64,000 nt of DNA from Methylocaldum marinum (GCF_003584645.1 NZ_AP017928.1:1-64000), one strand, 5' to 3'. Shown: positions 1-7,490, counted from the stretch's first letter. Notes: a model not told the origin generated them from the letters alone. Made by a program: numbers and translations.

Positions 1-148
1 CCAACTAAAATAATTTTAGCAGATTCCTGTAGCACATTAAACATTATTTATGTACCGTCCAACCTGTTTGCCCAACTGAGGTGGGTGTTTTTTCGATTCT
101 CTCCATTATATTAACTATATTTGGATAGCCGATCAATTACACCAAAAT
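1..148. other. AT-rich end of cassette, no gene seen
   Basis: This AT-rich stretch lies downstream of the leftward gene that ends at 149. A GCCCAAC heptamer occurs near 72, but no matching GTTRRRY partner follows before the gene, so no attC can be drawn here. It may be the distal end of the array or a degenerate site. Confidence 0.4.
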
Positions 149-813
149 CTATTTTTGCTTAGCACCCGCAGCACCTAACTTAAAAGTTTTACTCCACTCT
201 TTCGCAAACCCTTCTGTATAACAGCCGTAAAATTTTGATACGCTCATTGATTTGCTATTAAACTTTTTCTTCAAACTAACATATTTAGATATATCTGTAT
301 TCAAAATCATATCATTAGGTGAAGCTTGAGCTACACATGTATTAGAATGTGTAAGGGCAAGCATTAAGCCCGAGCCACTGGCATGACCGCTATACCAAAC
401 TCTAGAAATAGAGTTATCACCTAATGATTGTAAATAACTCCAAAATTCACTAGGCTTGTTAATCCCTTTGTATTTAATGCCATTAGTATTTGCAATAGTT
501 TGGATTCTGTTGACATAGCTAGATGCACCTTTTCCTATAATTTTATCTGCAGCCGCTTTTCGTATACTGTGGAGGTGATAACCATCGACCTCCTTTTTTT
601 CTTTTTTTGTGATGACTGAATCATCTTGCCATCGTCTTCTATAGGGGGCTCGTACAAAACCCAATGAACCACTTCGCCCGATTGTTTCTTGTACAGGTTT
701 TTCTGCGCGGCCAGTTGCAATGGTACAATATAATTTGTCCATGTCTGGTCATGGGCTTTATCGCAGCCTTTAAATAAGCCTGGGCCACCAATTAATATTA
801 CAAAATTCGCCAT
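149..813 (-). CDS. Caspase-like cassette protein, read in two frames (-1 shift)
   Basis: Two overlapping frames form one plausible protein of about 220 residues. The first starts at 813 (MANFVILIGGPG) and carries about 70 residues up to a lysine run. The second continues in the -1 frame with EVDGYHLHSIRKAAAD and ends at 149. The C-terminal part has a YSGHASG histidine motif and, about 50 residues later, FYGCYTE. That spacing resembles the His-Cys dyad of caspase-like clan CD peptidases; this is an inference. The junction (about 594-608) is two runs of seven A on the coding strand, including CAA-AAA-AAG in the upstream frame, an A_AAA_AAG-type slippery site. It could be programmed frameshifting, phase variation, a mutation or a sequencing error. 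Confidence 0.5.
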
Positions 814-859
814 ACTGATTTCTCCACTTTTTCACTTGCTACACTGTTACTTCTAAACC

Positions 860-928
860 GCATAACGTAAAGCTAAGCCGACCGCTGGAGCGTAGCGGAA
901 GCGGGTCGGCTTGAGCGCCATGTTATGC
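860..928 (-). other. attC site
   Basis: Cores GCATAAC (860-866) and GTTATGC (922-928); inner arms AAGCCGACC and GGTCGGCTT pair. It separates the caspase-like cassette from the SnoaL/YCII cassette. Confidence 0.9.
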
Positions 929-1381
929 GTTTTTGGCTGGGCATGATTGAGTCTCGCGCAGTAGGATTGCCTTTTTATCATTAAAACCTATAGGCACCGA
1001 TGTATGTTCGTGAACGATTCTCACAGCATTTCCCTCTAGTTTGAGTGCCCAGGTAAGGCGATTCTGCAGGGAGCGCAGATTCTTACCCTCAGCGGAATAA
1101 CCAGTATAGGTGACTATGGACGTGACTATGGTCAATCGCTGCTCATCTATGGTTCGCACCTCATCGAAACTAACCTTAACACGTTCGTTTCCGAGTGATG
1201 TAAACCATTCAGCAACCATTGTCCGCCAGGACTCTGGGTTGTCGTAGGACCAGACGCCCCAGGCGTCGAATACCCACATATCCTTGCTGTATAAACTTAT
1301 GAACGCGTCGACATTCTTCTCAAAAACCGCAGCTTTGTAGGCATCAATGATCTGCAACGTCGAATTTTTAATATTGCTCAC
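923..1381 (-). CDS. SnoaL-like / NTF2-fold protein
   Basis: A 152-residue protein with the look of SnoaL-like (NTF2 fold) polyketide-cyclase or steroid-isomerase relatives: an N-terminal helix (IIDAYKAAVFEKNVDAFISL), a YSKDMWVFDAWG segment and a C-terminal beta sheet (WALKLEGNAVRIVHEHTSVP). It is a single-domain cytosolic protein; substrate unknown. Its last codons lie inside the attC at 860-928, as is common for cassettes. No attC separates it from the YCII gene upstream, so the two share one cassette. Confidence 0.7.
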   Translation of the reverse strand: MSNIKNSTLQIIDAYKAAVFEKNVDAFISLYSKDMWVFDAWGVWSYDNPESWRTMVAEWFTSLGNERVKVSFDEVRTIDEQRLTIVTSIVTYTGYSAEGKNLRSLQNRLTWALKLEGNAVRIVHEHTSVPIGFNDKKAILLRETQSCPAKNA

Positions 1382-1455
1382 TTACATAACTCCATTATGC
1401 AACTCATGGGACATATTCATGCTTTGAGGTTCTACGCCAATCTCATCAGTCTCGT

Positions 1456-1797
1456 CTACCGAGCAGCCAGTTCGTTCCAAACCGCTCTTACCTCAATCGT
1501 TGCAACCTTTGCCATTGGATGCGATGACGCAACTTCGATTGCTTCCTCATCGCTCGCACACTCAATCAATTCATAGGCACACATCTTTTCAATTGAGTCG
1601 GAGAAAGGGCCTTTCTTTAGTACTACCTTGCCTTCTCGCACACGGGCGGTTGTGGCATCATTGGCTGGCCGCAATGGATTGCCATACATACGAACTCCCC
1701 TGCGCTCCATCTCTTTTATCCAGGAACCGATGTCCCTTATCAAGGTTTCAGTCGGAGTAAAAGAGTCATCATGACTGATAATGAGCAGATATTGCAT
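1456..1797 (-). CDS. YCII-related (DGPF-type) protein
   Basis: Starts best at the ATG at 1797 (MQYLLIISHDDSF); an in-frame ATG at 1809 adds four residues. The sequence fits the YCII/DGPF family: MQYLLII strand, ERRGVRMYGNPLRP, a KGPFSDSIE motif (the DGPF position) and ALIE-like YELIECASDEEAIEVA. Family members are small ferredoxin-fold proteins, often found next to ECF sigma factors; their function is poorly defined. Here it is the first gene of a two-gene cassette followed by the SnoaL-like gene. Confidence 0.75.
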   Translation of the reverse strand: MQYLLIISHDDSFTPTETLIRDIGSWIKEMERRGVRMYGNPLRPANDATTARVREGKVVLKKGPFSDSIEKMCAYELIECASDEEAIEVASSHPMAKVATIEVRAVWNELAAR

Positions 1798-1815
1798 GTC
1801 ATTCCTCATATGTGT

Positions 1816-1902
1816 GCATAACGATAAGGGTAACTTGACGGCAAATGCGTAGCGACGATAGGCGCGTAGCTTTTGCCGGTCAAGTTGACCCGATGGTTAT
1901 AC
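1816..1902 (-). other. attC site
   Basis: Cores GCATAAC (1816-1822) and GTTATAC (1896-1902). Arms AACTTGAC-GGCAAA and TTTGCCGGTCAAGTT pair, with one extra base on the right side of the plus strand, which sets its orientation. Confidence 0.92.
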
Positions 1903-1920
1903 TAAGCGCAAACATTCCAA

Positions 1921-2220
1921 CTATTCACGTTCCCAAGCACTTATTTGTGCAGGGCTTATTCTACCCTGTTCAAGTGCTTCTTTTTGTTGGTCTTCATCTA
2001 GTTCATTCCAATGAATATAAAACCCATCCTCAACAGAAGGCTTAGCTAAATAAAAAGTATTTTCTTTTTTTAATGATAGCAGACCAATCGGCTCTCCATT
2101 TTCGTAAGTAGCCCATACACTTAACCGAAAATAATCAACTTTTTGCGTTCCATTACTACTTCCCTTGCAACAATAAAACCAATTTTCCGCATTACTTGTA
2201 CAAATTATTTTACTTTCCAT
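1921..2220 (-). CDS. Hypothetical cassette protein (99 aa)
   Basis: AT-rich coding sequence clearly unlike the GC-rich chromosome to the right. The product starts MESKIICTSNAENWFYCC, has no signal peptide or membrane segment, and ends with an acidic helix (ELDEDQQKEALEQGRISPAQ). No family recognised. It fills the cassette between the attC sites at 1816 and 2240. Confidence 0.6.
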   Translation of the reverse strand: MESKIICTSNAENWFYCCKGSSNGTQKVDYFRLSVWATYENGEPIGLLSLKKENTFYLAKPSVEDGFYIHWNELDEDQQKEALEQGRISPAQISAWERE

Positions 2221-2239
2221 TTTGCTATCTCTCTATAAG

Positions 2240-2299
2240 GTATAACGTTGCCATAAGCCGCGCGAGGTACGAGCGTCGGTTTTAATGGCTTGGTTATGT
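2240..2299 (-). other. attC site
   Basis: Cores GTATAAC (2240-2246) and GTTATGT (2293-2299); arms GCCATAAGCCG and CGGTTTTAATGGC pair imperfectly. Confidence 0.8.
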
Positions 2300-2311
2300 T
2301 GATTTTGCCGA

Positions 2312-2551
2312 TTACAATGATTTGACATAATTAAGCCACCTATCCAGTAATGAAGCATAATGCGAAGCCTCGCGCGTTGTATGTCCTTCGGGGCTTACTG
2401 ACTGCGCTTCTAATGTGCCTAGCGCTTCAACTATTTTCTCTGCGTCTTCAATGGTAATTTGAACAAGAAAATAATCTGTTTCCTTGCCACCTCGGTGTTG
2501 AGCAGGTTTTTCCACTGGCTTTGATTTTAGCGTGTCACTTATTAAACCCAT
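2312..2551 (-). CDS. Hypothetical cassette protein (79 aa)
   Basis: Small soluble protein starting MGLISDTLKSKPVEKPAQ, with a central strand-helix (YFLVQITIEDAEKIVEALGTL) and a C-terminal helix ending LLDRWLNYVKSL. No family recognised. Its start overlaps the stop of the small frame to its right (2,542-2,672) by about 10 bases, which suggests the two were once translationally coupled. Confidence 0.55.
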   Translation of the reverse strand: MGLISDTLKSKPVEKPAQHRGGKETDYFLVQITIEDAEKIVEALGTLEAQSVSPEGHTTREASHYASLLDRWLNYVKSL

Positions 2552-2672
2552 TTTATTGATTCAACCTTTTCTAAAGCCACCAGTGTTTGCTCTATCTCCT
2601 GCCTAGAAAAGGAAGAAGGTTTGCCACATATTCGTGATACGCCCGAGTTTCCATTAATTCTTTTTTCAACAT
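2542..2672 (-). pseudogene. Frameshifted small cassette ORF with start codon in attC core
   Basis: An ATG at 2672, inside the attC core ACATAAC (GTTATGT on the coding strand), opens a frame beginning MLKKELMETRAYHEYVANLL that stops after 26 residues. The adjacent -1 frame continues with a natural-looking end (SRQEIEQTLVALEKVESIK) and overlaps the next gene. The simplest reading is a protein of about 45 residues broken by a single-base shift. Weak evidence, because it is so short. Confidence 0.35.
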
Positions 2673-2736
2673 AACGTTCAAGGTAACGACCTGCCGCGGC
2701 TTTATGCGGCAGGTCCGGTTGACCGCAGGGTTCGGC
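2669..2736 (-). other. attC site
   Basis: Cores ACATAAC (2669-2675) and GTTCGGC (2730-2736); arms GACCTGCCGC and GCGGCAGGTC pair. Confidence 0.88.
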
Positions 2737-2996
2737 CACATGTCGTCCCTACTGGAGGCCATACGCTCGACGAACGAAGAGCATAGAGCTCCAGCGCGAG
2801 GCTCTTGCCGCTTTGTACTTTCAGTTCGGATTGTGGCTTACCACCCTTCTCTTCCATGTTCACGTGCCAAGTAGTCACGATACATGCGCTCCGGTATACG
2901 CGCTCTCGGTCGGGTAGGTCGGTTCCAAGAGCAGCGCGATGGACTCCGCATTTGCTCCGCTTGGATGGGGTGGTGCGACGAGACGCCCCTCAAACT
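2737..2996. other. Cassette 3-prime region, no clear gene
   Basis: About 260 bases lie between the attC at 2669 and the stop of the glycosylase-like gene. On the minus strand a 40-codon frame starts at 2999 overlapping that stop, and another short frame ends REHGREGW; together they may be a degraded small gene. No intact attC lies here. Confidence 0.3.
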
Positions 2997-3617
2997 TCAT
3001 GATGTCTTGGGGAATTCGTTCAGCCAAGCGACAACCTCAAGAACGGTATCACCGAGCGGGACAAGCATAGCGTCGTGTGGAAGCGCCGCCATGTCTTTGA
3101 CGAAATGCTCGCTTAACAAGCGCTTCAGATCTTCGTTCTTGTGTGCTTTTGGGTTCCCGTTGTAGTCGTTGCCATTCACGAAGACGGGGAACTTCAAAAG
3201 GGAGCAAAACTGTACAAGGTGGTCATGCGTGTCCCATAGCTTGCTGGCGCACGTTATGCCGAGCTTCTTGTGGTACCCAAGACGGTTGAGCGTATTGACA
3301 ATGTTAGGTCGCATCGCTCCGCTGAAACTGCCCTCGCGCTTTACTTTTCGAATTGCCTCCGCGACGGGCGTACCAGTTGCGAGTGCTGAACGCGCTGCGT
3401 TTAGTGCTCGGTTCATTTGTGTGCCACCGGGCGTAATTCCGACAAGAATGAGCTTCGCATCAGCATTGAGATACTCGAATGGCGCGTAGTAGCAGGAAAG
3501 TTTGGATTGCGTGTCTTCCCACAACTTCATGTTTGCAAGTGGAGGATGATCATTTGCCAGGAATGGAAGGCTTCGAATCTTTTCGATCTGTGCGGTATCG
3601 ATGGAAAATGCAGGCAA
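2997..3617 (-). CDS. Uracil-DNA glycosylase-like protein
   Basis: A 206-residue soluble protein. The segment AKLILVGITPGGTQMNRA resembles the GxxPG motif 1 region of the uracil-DNA glycosylase superfamily, and MLVPLGDTVLEVVAWL resembles the later PLG/helix region. The usual catalytic residues cannot be assigned with certainty, so enzymatic activity is not claimed. It is the only intact gene of its cassette. A role in DNA repair or nucleic-acid defence is only an inference from the fold. Confidence 0.5.
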   Translation of the reverse strand: MPAFSIDTAQIEKIRSLPFLANDHPPLANMKLWEDTQSKLSCYYAPFEYLNADAKLILVGITPGGTQMNRALNAARSALATGTPVAEAIRKVKREGSFSGAMRPNIVNTLNRLGYHKKLGITCASKLWDTHDHLVQFCSLLKFPVFVNGNDYNGNPKAHKNEDLKRLLSEHFVKDMAALPHDAMLVPLGDTVLEVVAWLNEFPKTS

Positions 3618-3675
3618 GGTGAGATGTCCTTCAATGTTGTGAGAGTAAGGCGAGCGGGCCTTGTCGTCTTATGGG

Positions 3676-3735
3676 GCCGAACGCCAGCGGTAAGCGGACC
3701 GCGGAAGTGGGTCCGCTTGACCGCTATTGTTAGGC
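3676..3735 (-). other. attC site
   Basis: Cores GCCGAAC (3676-3682) and GTTAGGC (3729-3735); arms AGCGGTAAGCGGACC and GGTCCGCTTGACCGCT pair. Confidence 0.92.
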
Positions 3736-4150
3736 ATTTTTCTTAAATTCCTGTGTATCTGATTTTGGCCAGCTTTCAGGAAAATTAACCCAATCATGTT
3801 TCGATCTATTCCATGCTGCCGCAACTGGCTCTGGGAACTTCGGATCTTCAAAACACCCAACAGCCACACCAACTGCGTTTGGCATGAACTCAGCTTCCCA
3901 ATGAACGGTAGAACCGCAATTAGGGCAAAACGAACGGTAGAGTTTTCTCCCGTCATCGCTCGTATCAACGAACAACTTAGGATCGCCTTGTTTTGATACT
4001 ATTTGGTCGTTACCAAAGTACGCCCCAACTCCAAATACCGAGCCCGTTCGTTTTTGACAGTTTAAACAACTGCACGTAATCACCATCTTTGGGTCACCTG
4101 CAAGCTCTATTTGTACTTTCCCACCACGAACATTTTGCTTTTCTGTTCAT
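3730..4150 (-). pseudogene. GFA/CENP-V family protein, frameshifted near start
   Basis: The intact part from 4086 (MVITCSCLNCQKRTGS) matches the GFA family of zinc-binding proteins related to glutathione-dependent formaldehyde-activating enzyme: CSCLNCQKRTG, then FCPNCGS. Family members begin with a CxCGxVxxE strand. Here that strand is present but in another frame: ATG at 4150 reads NRKAKCSWW, while the adjacent frame reads GKVQIELAGDPK directly into MVITC. Removing one base at about 4121-4128 restores KCSCGKVQIELAGDPK. The gene is therefore probably broken by a one-base insertion and lacks its first zinc-ligand cysteines, unless a sequencing error is responsible. Confidence 0.65.
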
Positions 4151-4191
4151 TATTGGCCTCTTACATATAATTTCTTGACGGAACGAGTAAT

Positions 4192-4296
4192 GCCTAACGC
4201 CGCCGCTCAGCCGACAGGCAAAAGCGGCCCACGAAGGCCAGATAGAAAACTGAAACCGCGCCGCTTTTGCCTGTCGGCTGGAGCGGCTTGTTCGGC
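4192..4296 (-). other. attC site (105 bp)
   Basis: Cores GCCTAAC (4192-4198) and GTTCGGC (4290-4296); long arms GCCGCTCAGCCGACAGGC and GCCTGTCGGCTGGAGCGG. It has the same plus-strand orientation (extra right-side G) although the gene to its right faces the other way. Confidence 0.92.
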
Positions 4297-4317
4297 GGAA
4301 CTGACAAAGGAAAGAGC

Positions 4318-4569
4318 ATGAGCGAACCAAAATATGTGTTTTTCGACCGCACAGAGAGCTTGATGGAAAGCATCCTCAAAGACGCCGCCACATTCGGATT
4401 CCTGCTGTTGTGCATCTACGTGAGCCGGGACAGCGCATGGTGGACGTTTGCGACCGGCACCATGGCGGTGCTGATGATAGGCACAAAGGCGCACCTGGCG
4501 AGCAATCGCGCTTTCAAATTCCGCACCACGGCAGAGATCAAGGCCTGGGCGGAGTCGCTGCCGGAATGA
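4318..4569 (+). CDS. Small two-helix membrane protein, reverse-oriented cassette gene
   Basis: ATG at 4318 is preceded by a purine-rich AAAGGAAAG. The 83-residue product (MSEPKYVFFDRTESLMESIL) has two hydrophobic segments: FGFLLLCIYVS and WWTFATGTMAVLMIG, then a basic-acidic tail. No family recognised. It is the only array gene I support on the plus strand, so it cannot be read from a promoter in attI and must carry its own. The attC at 4571 begins directly after its stop codon. Confidence 0.6.
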   Translation: MSEPKYVFFDRTESLMESILKDAATFGFLLLCIYVSRDSAWWTFATGTMAVLMIGTKAHLASNRAFKFRTTAEIKAWAESLPE

Positions 4570-4570
4570 C

Positions 4571-4657
4571 GCCGAACGCTACCGATAAGCCGCGCCGCCG
4601 CGGCTGCTGAAGAGAACCGCCAAGGTACCCGGCGTCGGCTTCATTGGTTTGTTAGGC
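4571..4657 (-). other. attC site
   Basis: Cores GCCGAAC (4571-4577) and GTTAGGC (4651-4657); arms ACCGATAAGCCG and CGGCTTCATTGGT pair. Confidence 0.85.
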
Positions 4658-4664
4658 CAAGTCC

Positions 4665-5201
4665 TTACATCTCTACCGAGTTGTCCCACAAGACGTTTCC
4701 GTTTCTGGCGACAGCCACTTGAACTATCCTTTTGTTGTCCCCAAAAGAAAATATCATTGCTTCACGCCCTTGGAGGTCCGGATTTGATTCTGGAATTCTC
4801 GTCATGCCTTTGAATTCCATGCCCTCCAAGCGCAACTGCTCTGATAGAGTCTCAATAGCCTTAAGAAACAGATATTCGTCAGGGTAAAGTGCATTTCTCC
4901 CCTTCACAAGCCAGGCAAAGAAGGCATGCAACTCCCGATATATGAGAATCCATTCCTCGACACTTTCACGGACTTTCTTATGGGCTTGGGGAATCGCAAC
5001 GGCGGCCAACCCAAAGAAGACAGCTAATACAGTCCAGTCCGCGCCGCGCCCGATATTCGTTGCTTTTGCTTCAGCCTTCAGAAAATCACCGCCGCTGTAG
5101 GACGCAATTCGTTCCCGCAAATATGCCTCTTCTGCGGCTACTGTTTCCTTCCAGTCCTCGTCGGATAGCTCGCCAAACGCAATGATCAAAAGACTCTGCA
5201 T
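4665..5201 (-). CDS. Hypothetical cassette protein with one membrane segment
   Basis: A 178-residue protein. An acidic N-terminal part (ELSDEDWKETVAAEEAYLRE) is followed by a hydrophobic stretch at about residues 55-72 (WTVLAVFFGLAAVAIPQ), a helical region and a beta-rich C-terminus ending VARNGNVLWDNSVEM. No signal peptide and no family recognised. It occupies the cassette between the attC sites at 4571 and 5218. Confidence 0.6.
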   Translation of the reverse strand: MQSLLIIAFGELSDEDWKETVAAEEAYLRERIASYSGGDFLKAEAKATNIGRGADWTVLAVFFGLAAVAIPQAHKKVRESVEEWILIYRELHAFFAWLVKGRNALYPDEYLFLKAIETLSEQLRLEGMEFKGMTRIPESNPDLQGREAMIFSFGDNKRIVQVAVARNGNVLWDNSVEM

Positions 5202-5217
5202 CGTTCGATCTCTTATG

Positions 5218-5286
5218 GCCTAACGTTCGACATGAGAGGCGCTGCCTGGCTTGCCGGGCAGCGTCCTGTTGATGGAAATGTTAGGC
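5218..5286 (-). other. attC site
   Basis: Cores GCCTAAC (5218-5224) and GTTAGGC (5280-5286); inner arms GCTGCCTGGC and GCCGGGCAGC pair. Confidence 0.88.
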
Positions 5287-5296
5287 CTCGCCACAA

Positions 5297-5989
5297 CTAC
5301 CGTTCCAGCAGACAGCGACATGTAGCCATGATTCGGACGTTCTTGGAGTCGTTTATGGATGGTGTGTGCAGCGTGCGCATGTCCATCAGGTATACATCGC
5401 CTGCCTGTCCGGACATCTCGAGCACCGTCAAGCCGATATCTCGAAGCTTGTCCTCAAGGTCGACGTGCGACTTGAGTATTTCTCGCAGGCCAGACAGAGA
5501 GCTCGGGCCCGCCCTTTTGAGCTTGTGCGATCCTGCCAATGCGAGCGTGGCCCCACCATGTGGCACCACGTCGTCGATCAAAAAGAATGCTTGGACGCCA
5601 GGCACTCGATCTGTCCCGTCCGCCTGGACATCGACGTGCCAGTTCATTCCTGCCAAGGTCCAGCTTCCTTGATTCGGTGGCGAGAGGAGGAACTGTGTCT
5701 CTTGAATCGAGGACGGTGGTTGTTCGGCCACTTCGCCAATGATCTCAAGGAGCTCTGATGTCATCAGTTCCTCGTGCGCGCCGCGCACCTTCACGAGCGC
5801 AGACAATCGCACGATCTGTTGAAAGATAGGAAGCTTGCGGTGCGACTTCGACGTTCCAGCGTAGTTGGGGGATCTCTTGAGCTCCTTGAGCACACCTGCC
5901 TTAATTCCCGCCAGCCGAGCACGTGAATGGAAGGCCGGCAGCTTCAAAAAACCGTTCTGGGCAAAGAAATCTCTATGTGCTGAGTTCAT
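5297..5989 (-). CDS. Phytanoyl-CoA dioxygenase (PhyH)-like protein
   Basis: A 230-residue protein of the Fe(II)/2-oxoglutarate PhyH type. The metal triad can be read as NWHVDV (HxD, about residues 116-119) and LHTPSIN (distal His, about residue 210), followed by the basic VRIMATCR strand expected to bind 2-oxoglutarate. The N-terminus MNSAHRDFFAQNGFLKLP is typical of the family. Substrate unknown; relatives hydroxylate small metabolites, lipids or antibiotics. Single-gene cassette. Confidence 0.8.
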   Translation of the reverse strand: MNSAHRDFFAQNGFLKLPAFHSRARLAGIKAGVLKELKRSPNYAGTSKSHRKLPIFQQIVRLSALVKVRGAHEELMTSELLEIIGEVAEQPPSSIQETQFLLSPPNQGSWTLAGMNWHVDVQADGTDRVPGVQAFFLIDDVVPHGGATLALAGSHKLKRAGPSSLSGLREILKSHVDLEDKLRDIGLTVLEMSGQAGDVYLMDMRTLHTPSINDSKNVRIMATCRCLLER

Positions 5990-6014
5990 CAGTTTGGGAT
6001 CAGTCGCGGCGAGG

Positions 6015-6103
6015 CCTAACGCTCCGGCTGAGCCGCGAGCAAAAGCGCATCGCTTTTACGAGTCGGGCGCGCAACGCGCGCGGACTCGAAGCTGTTGTTA
6101 GGC
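6015..6103 (-). other. attC site
   Basis: Cores GCCTAAC (6015-6021) and GTTAGGC (6097-6103). The inner stem is long and imperfect (GAGCCGCGAG opposite CGGACTCGAAGC). Confidence 0.85.
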
Positions 6104-6826
6104 TCCAGCATGGACGGCCAGCATTTGGTTCATGAAGGTGACCGTGTTGCTGTACTTTGCCTTGACGTCGAGCGGCAGATCTTCGAACAAGCCAAAAGCT
6201 TTCACGAACGCCGCGTAGAACTGCGGAACGGTGATTGGGGGCTTCGCCTTGAGGTCGTGAGCGACGACGGCGGGCCAATTAATGACCGCACACTCGACGG
6301 TTCCGGCCTTGACTGGAACGGGCCAGTCAACCACGACATCGCTCTTGCCACTTTTCATACCCAGCGTTCGTGCCTTCTCGCGGATTGAATCACCAAGCGC
6401 GATGCCGAGCCACTGAGCGGCTTCACCAACTCGATACGCTTCAATTAGCGCCGGACCGGCATACATGGCTTTGTCCAGATTGAAGCTAAAAACTCCGTGA
6501 GCTAGTCCTGCTCGTATGGGAACGCAGCGGCAAAGCGCTTTGTGAAAGATTTCGGTTAGCAAGACAATCATGCACTTCAATTCAGGGGGAGACTCGCCTT
6601 TAGTGAAGAGCAGAATGGTGTCGGAGAACGTAACCATGTGGATTGCATCGATGGCGCGTATGCGCTCTCCGCTCTCCGTAAACTCAAGCTCCAATCGCCC
6701 GATTCGATCGCGAACGGCAACCAACTCCGAAAGCATTGTCCAAGCTTCGTCAAAATCGTTGCCGACGATGGACGACATACCAAGAATGTCGAGGTGTGCA
6801 ACATACCTGCATTCGCGCGTGCTCAT
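6098..6826 (-). CDS. Nucleotide-cyclase-like (class III fold) protein
   Basis: A 242-residue soluble protein. The opening YVAHLDILGMSSIV, the central FSDTILLFTKGE and the later IRAGLAHGVFSFN ... MYAGPALIEAYRVGEAAQW match a widespread set of bacterial proteins whose order of elements follows the class III adenylate/guanylate cyclase fold: first metal Asp, FSD strand, and a conserved AY helix. Catalytic competence cannot be judged. The context is a cassette array rich in defence-like genes, so a signalling role is an inference only. Confidence 0.55.
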   Translation of the reverse strand: MSTRECRYVAHLDILGMSSIVGNDFDEAWTMLSELVAVRDRIGRLELEFTESGERIRAIDAIHMVTFSDTILLFTKGESPPELKCMIVLLTEIFHKALCRCVPIRAGLAHGVFSFNLDKAMYAGPALIEAYRVGEAAQWLGIALGDSIREKARTLGMKSGKSDVVVDWPVPVKAGTVECAVINWPAVVAHDLKAKPPITVPQFYAAFVKAFGLFEDLPLDVKAKYSNTVTFMNQMLAVHAGA

Positions 6827-6830
6827 TGAA

Positions 6831-6935
6831 GCCTAACGTTCCGGCTCAGGCGCCCGCAAAAGCGGCCAACCGAGCGCCGATAGGAGCACAAATGCCGCGC
6901 CGCTTTTGCGGGTCGCCTGGAGCCGGTGGTTAGAC
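6831..6935 (-). other. attC site (105 bp)
   Basis: Cores GCCTAAC (6831-6837) and GTTAGAC (6929-6935); arms CGGCTCAGGCG and CGCCTGGAGCCG. Near-identical in its arms to the attC sites at 23530 and 24246. Confidence 0.93.
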
Positions 6936-7235
6936 CTTTTCACTGCAATTGCCAAAAAGAACTGGATTCCCCATGCGCTGTAACGCTACGTGCTGTCGTT
7001 TCGCGGCAGGCACAAAGAGGCCCGAGATTCCGAATCCGAGGAACGCACCTGCGGCCAAAATAGCAGCGGCTTCTCCCTTTCCTGTAGCGGCGGAAAACGC
7101 CGCAAACGCTCCTTGCAGTGCACTAAGCAACCAGAGCGTCCATATCCAGCTCGCTGCATTATTCGCTGAGATGCGGGCGCGCCAATTCCTGTGGAGGAGA
7201 TAGAACGCCATCAGCTTGAATATAGGCTCGTTCAT
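6930..7235 (-). CDS. Small membrane protein (101 aa)
   Basis: The product starts MNEPIFKLMAFYLLHRNWRA and has two hydrophobic helices (WIWTLWLLSALQGAFAAF and AAAILAAGAFLGFGISGLFV), then a short basic tail. No family recognised. It fills the cassette between the attC sites at 6831 and 7238; its last codons lie in the attC. Confidence 0.6.
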   Translation of the reverse strand: MNEPIFKLMAFYLLHRNWRARISANNAASWIWTLWLLSALQGAFAAFSAATGKGEAAAILAAGAFLGFGISGLFVPAAKRQHVALQRMGNPVLFGNCSEKV

Positions 7236-7237
7236 AG

Positions 7238-7323
7238 GTCTAACGTTCTAGCTAGCCCGCGCCGCTGCTGCGGCATGAAGAAGCGCAACGCTTTCCGGCG
7301 TCGGGCTGAGCGCCTTGTTCGGC
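7238..7323 (-). other. attC site
   Basis: Cores GTCTAAC (7238-7244) and GTTCGGC (7317-7323); arms AGCTAGCCCG and CGGGCTGAGCG pair imperfectly. Confidence 0.83.
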
Positions 7324-7490
7324 CAACGGCCGGATTCCCACGCGGAAGCGACCGACTGCAATGCGGCAAGCAAGGGTCGCTTCAAAGAAGCCAACGAGCC
7401 GCGCCTCCGAGAAGAACCTTCCATTTTCATTTCCGCTTCCATCCTGCGCCGCACTTTCCGCTCGCGCTGCATTTTGAATAGGACCGCCAT
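7248..7490 (-). CDS. Possible small basic cassette protein
   Basis: The cassette between the attC sites at 7238 and 7578 has no strong gene. The best minus-strand frame starts at ATG 7490 (MAVLFKMQRERKVRRRMEAE) and runs into the attC, giving 80 residues rich in Arg and Ala. The ribosome-binding site is poor and no family is recognised. A plus-strand frame over the same bases is equally short. The cassette may be non-coding. Confidence 0.3.
   Translation of the reverse strand: MAVLFKMQRERKVRRRMEAEMKMEGSSRRRGSLASLKRPLLAALQSVASAWESGRWPNKALSPTPESVALLHAAAAARAS

Noticed and set aside
1..148. attC at the left edge
   Set aside because: GCCCAAC near 72 has no GTTRRRY partner and no palindrome before the gene end.
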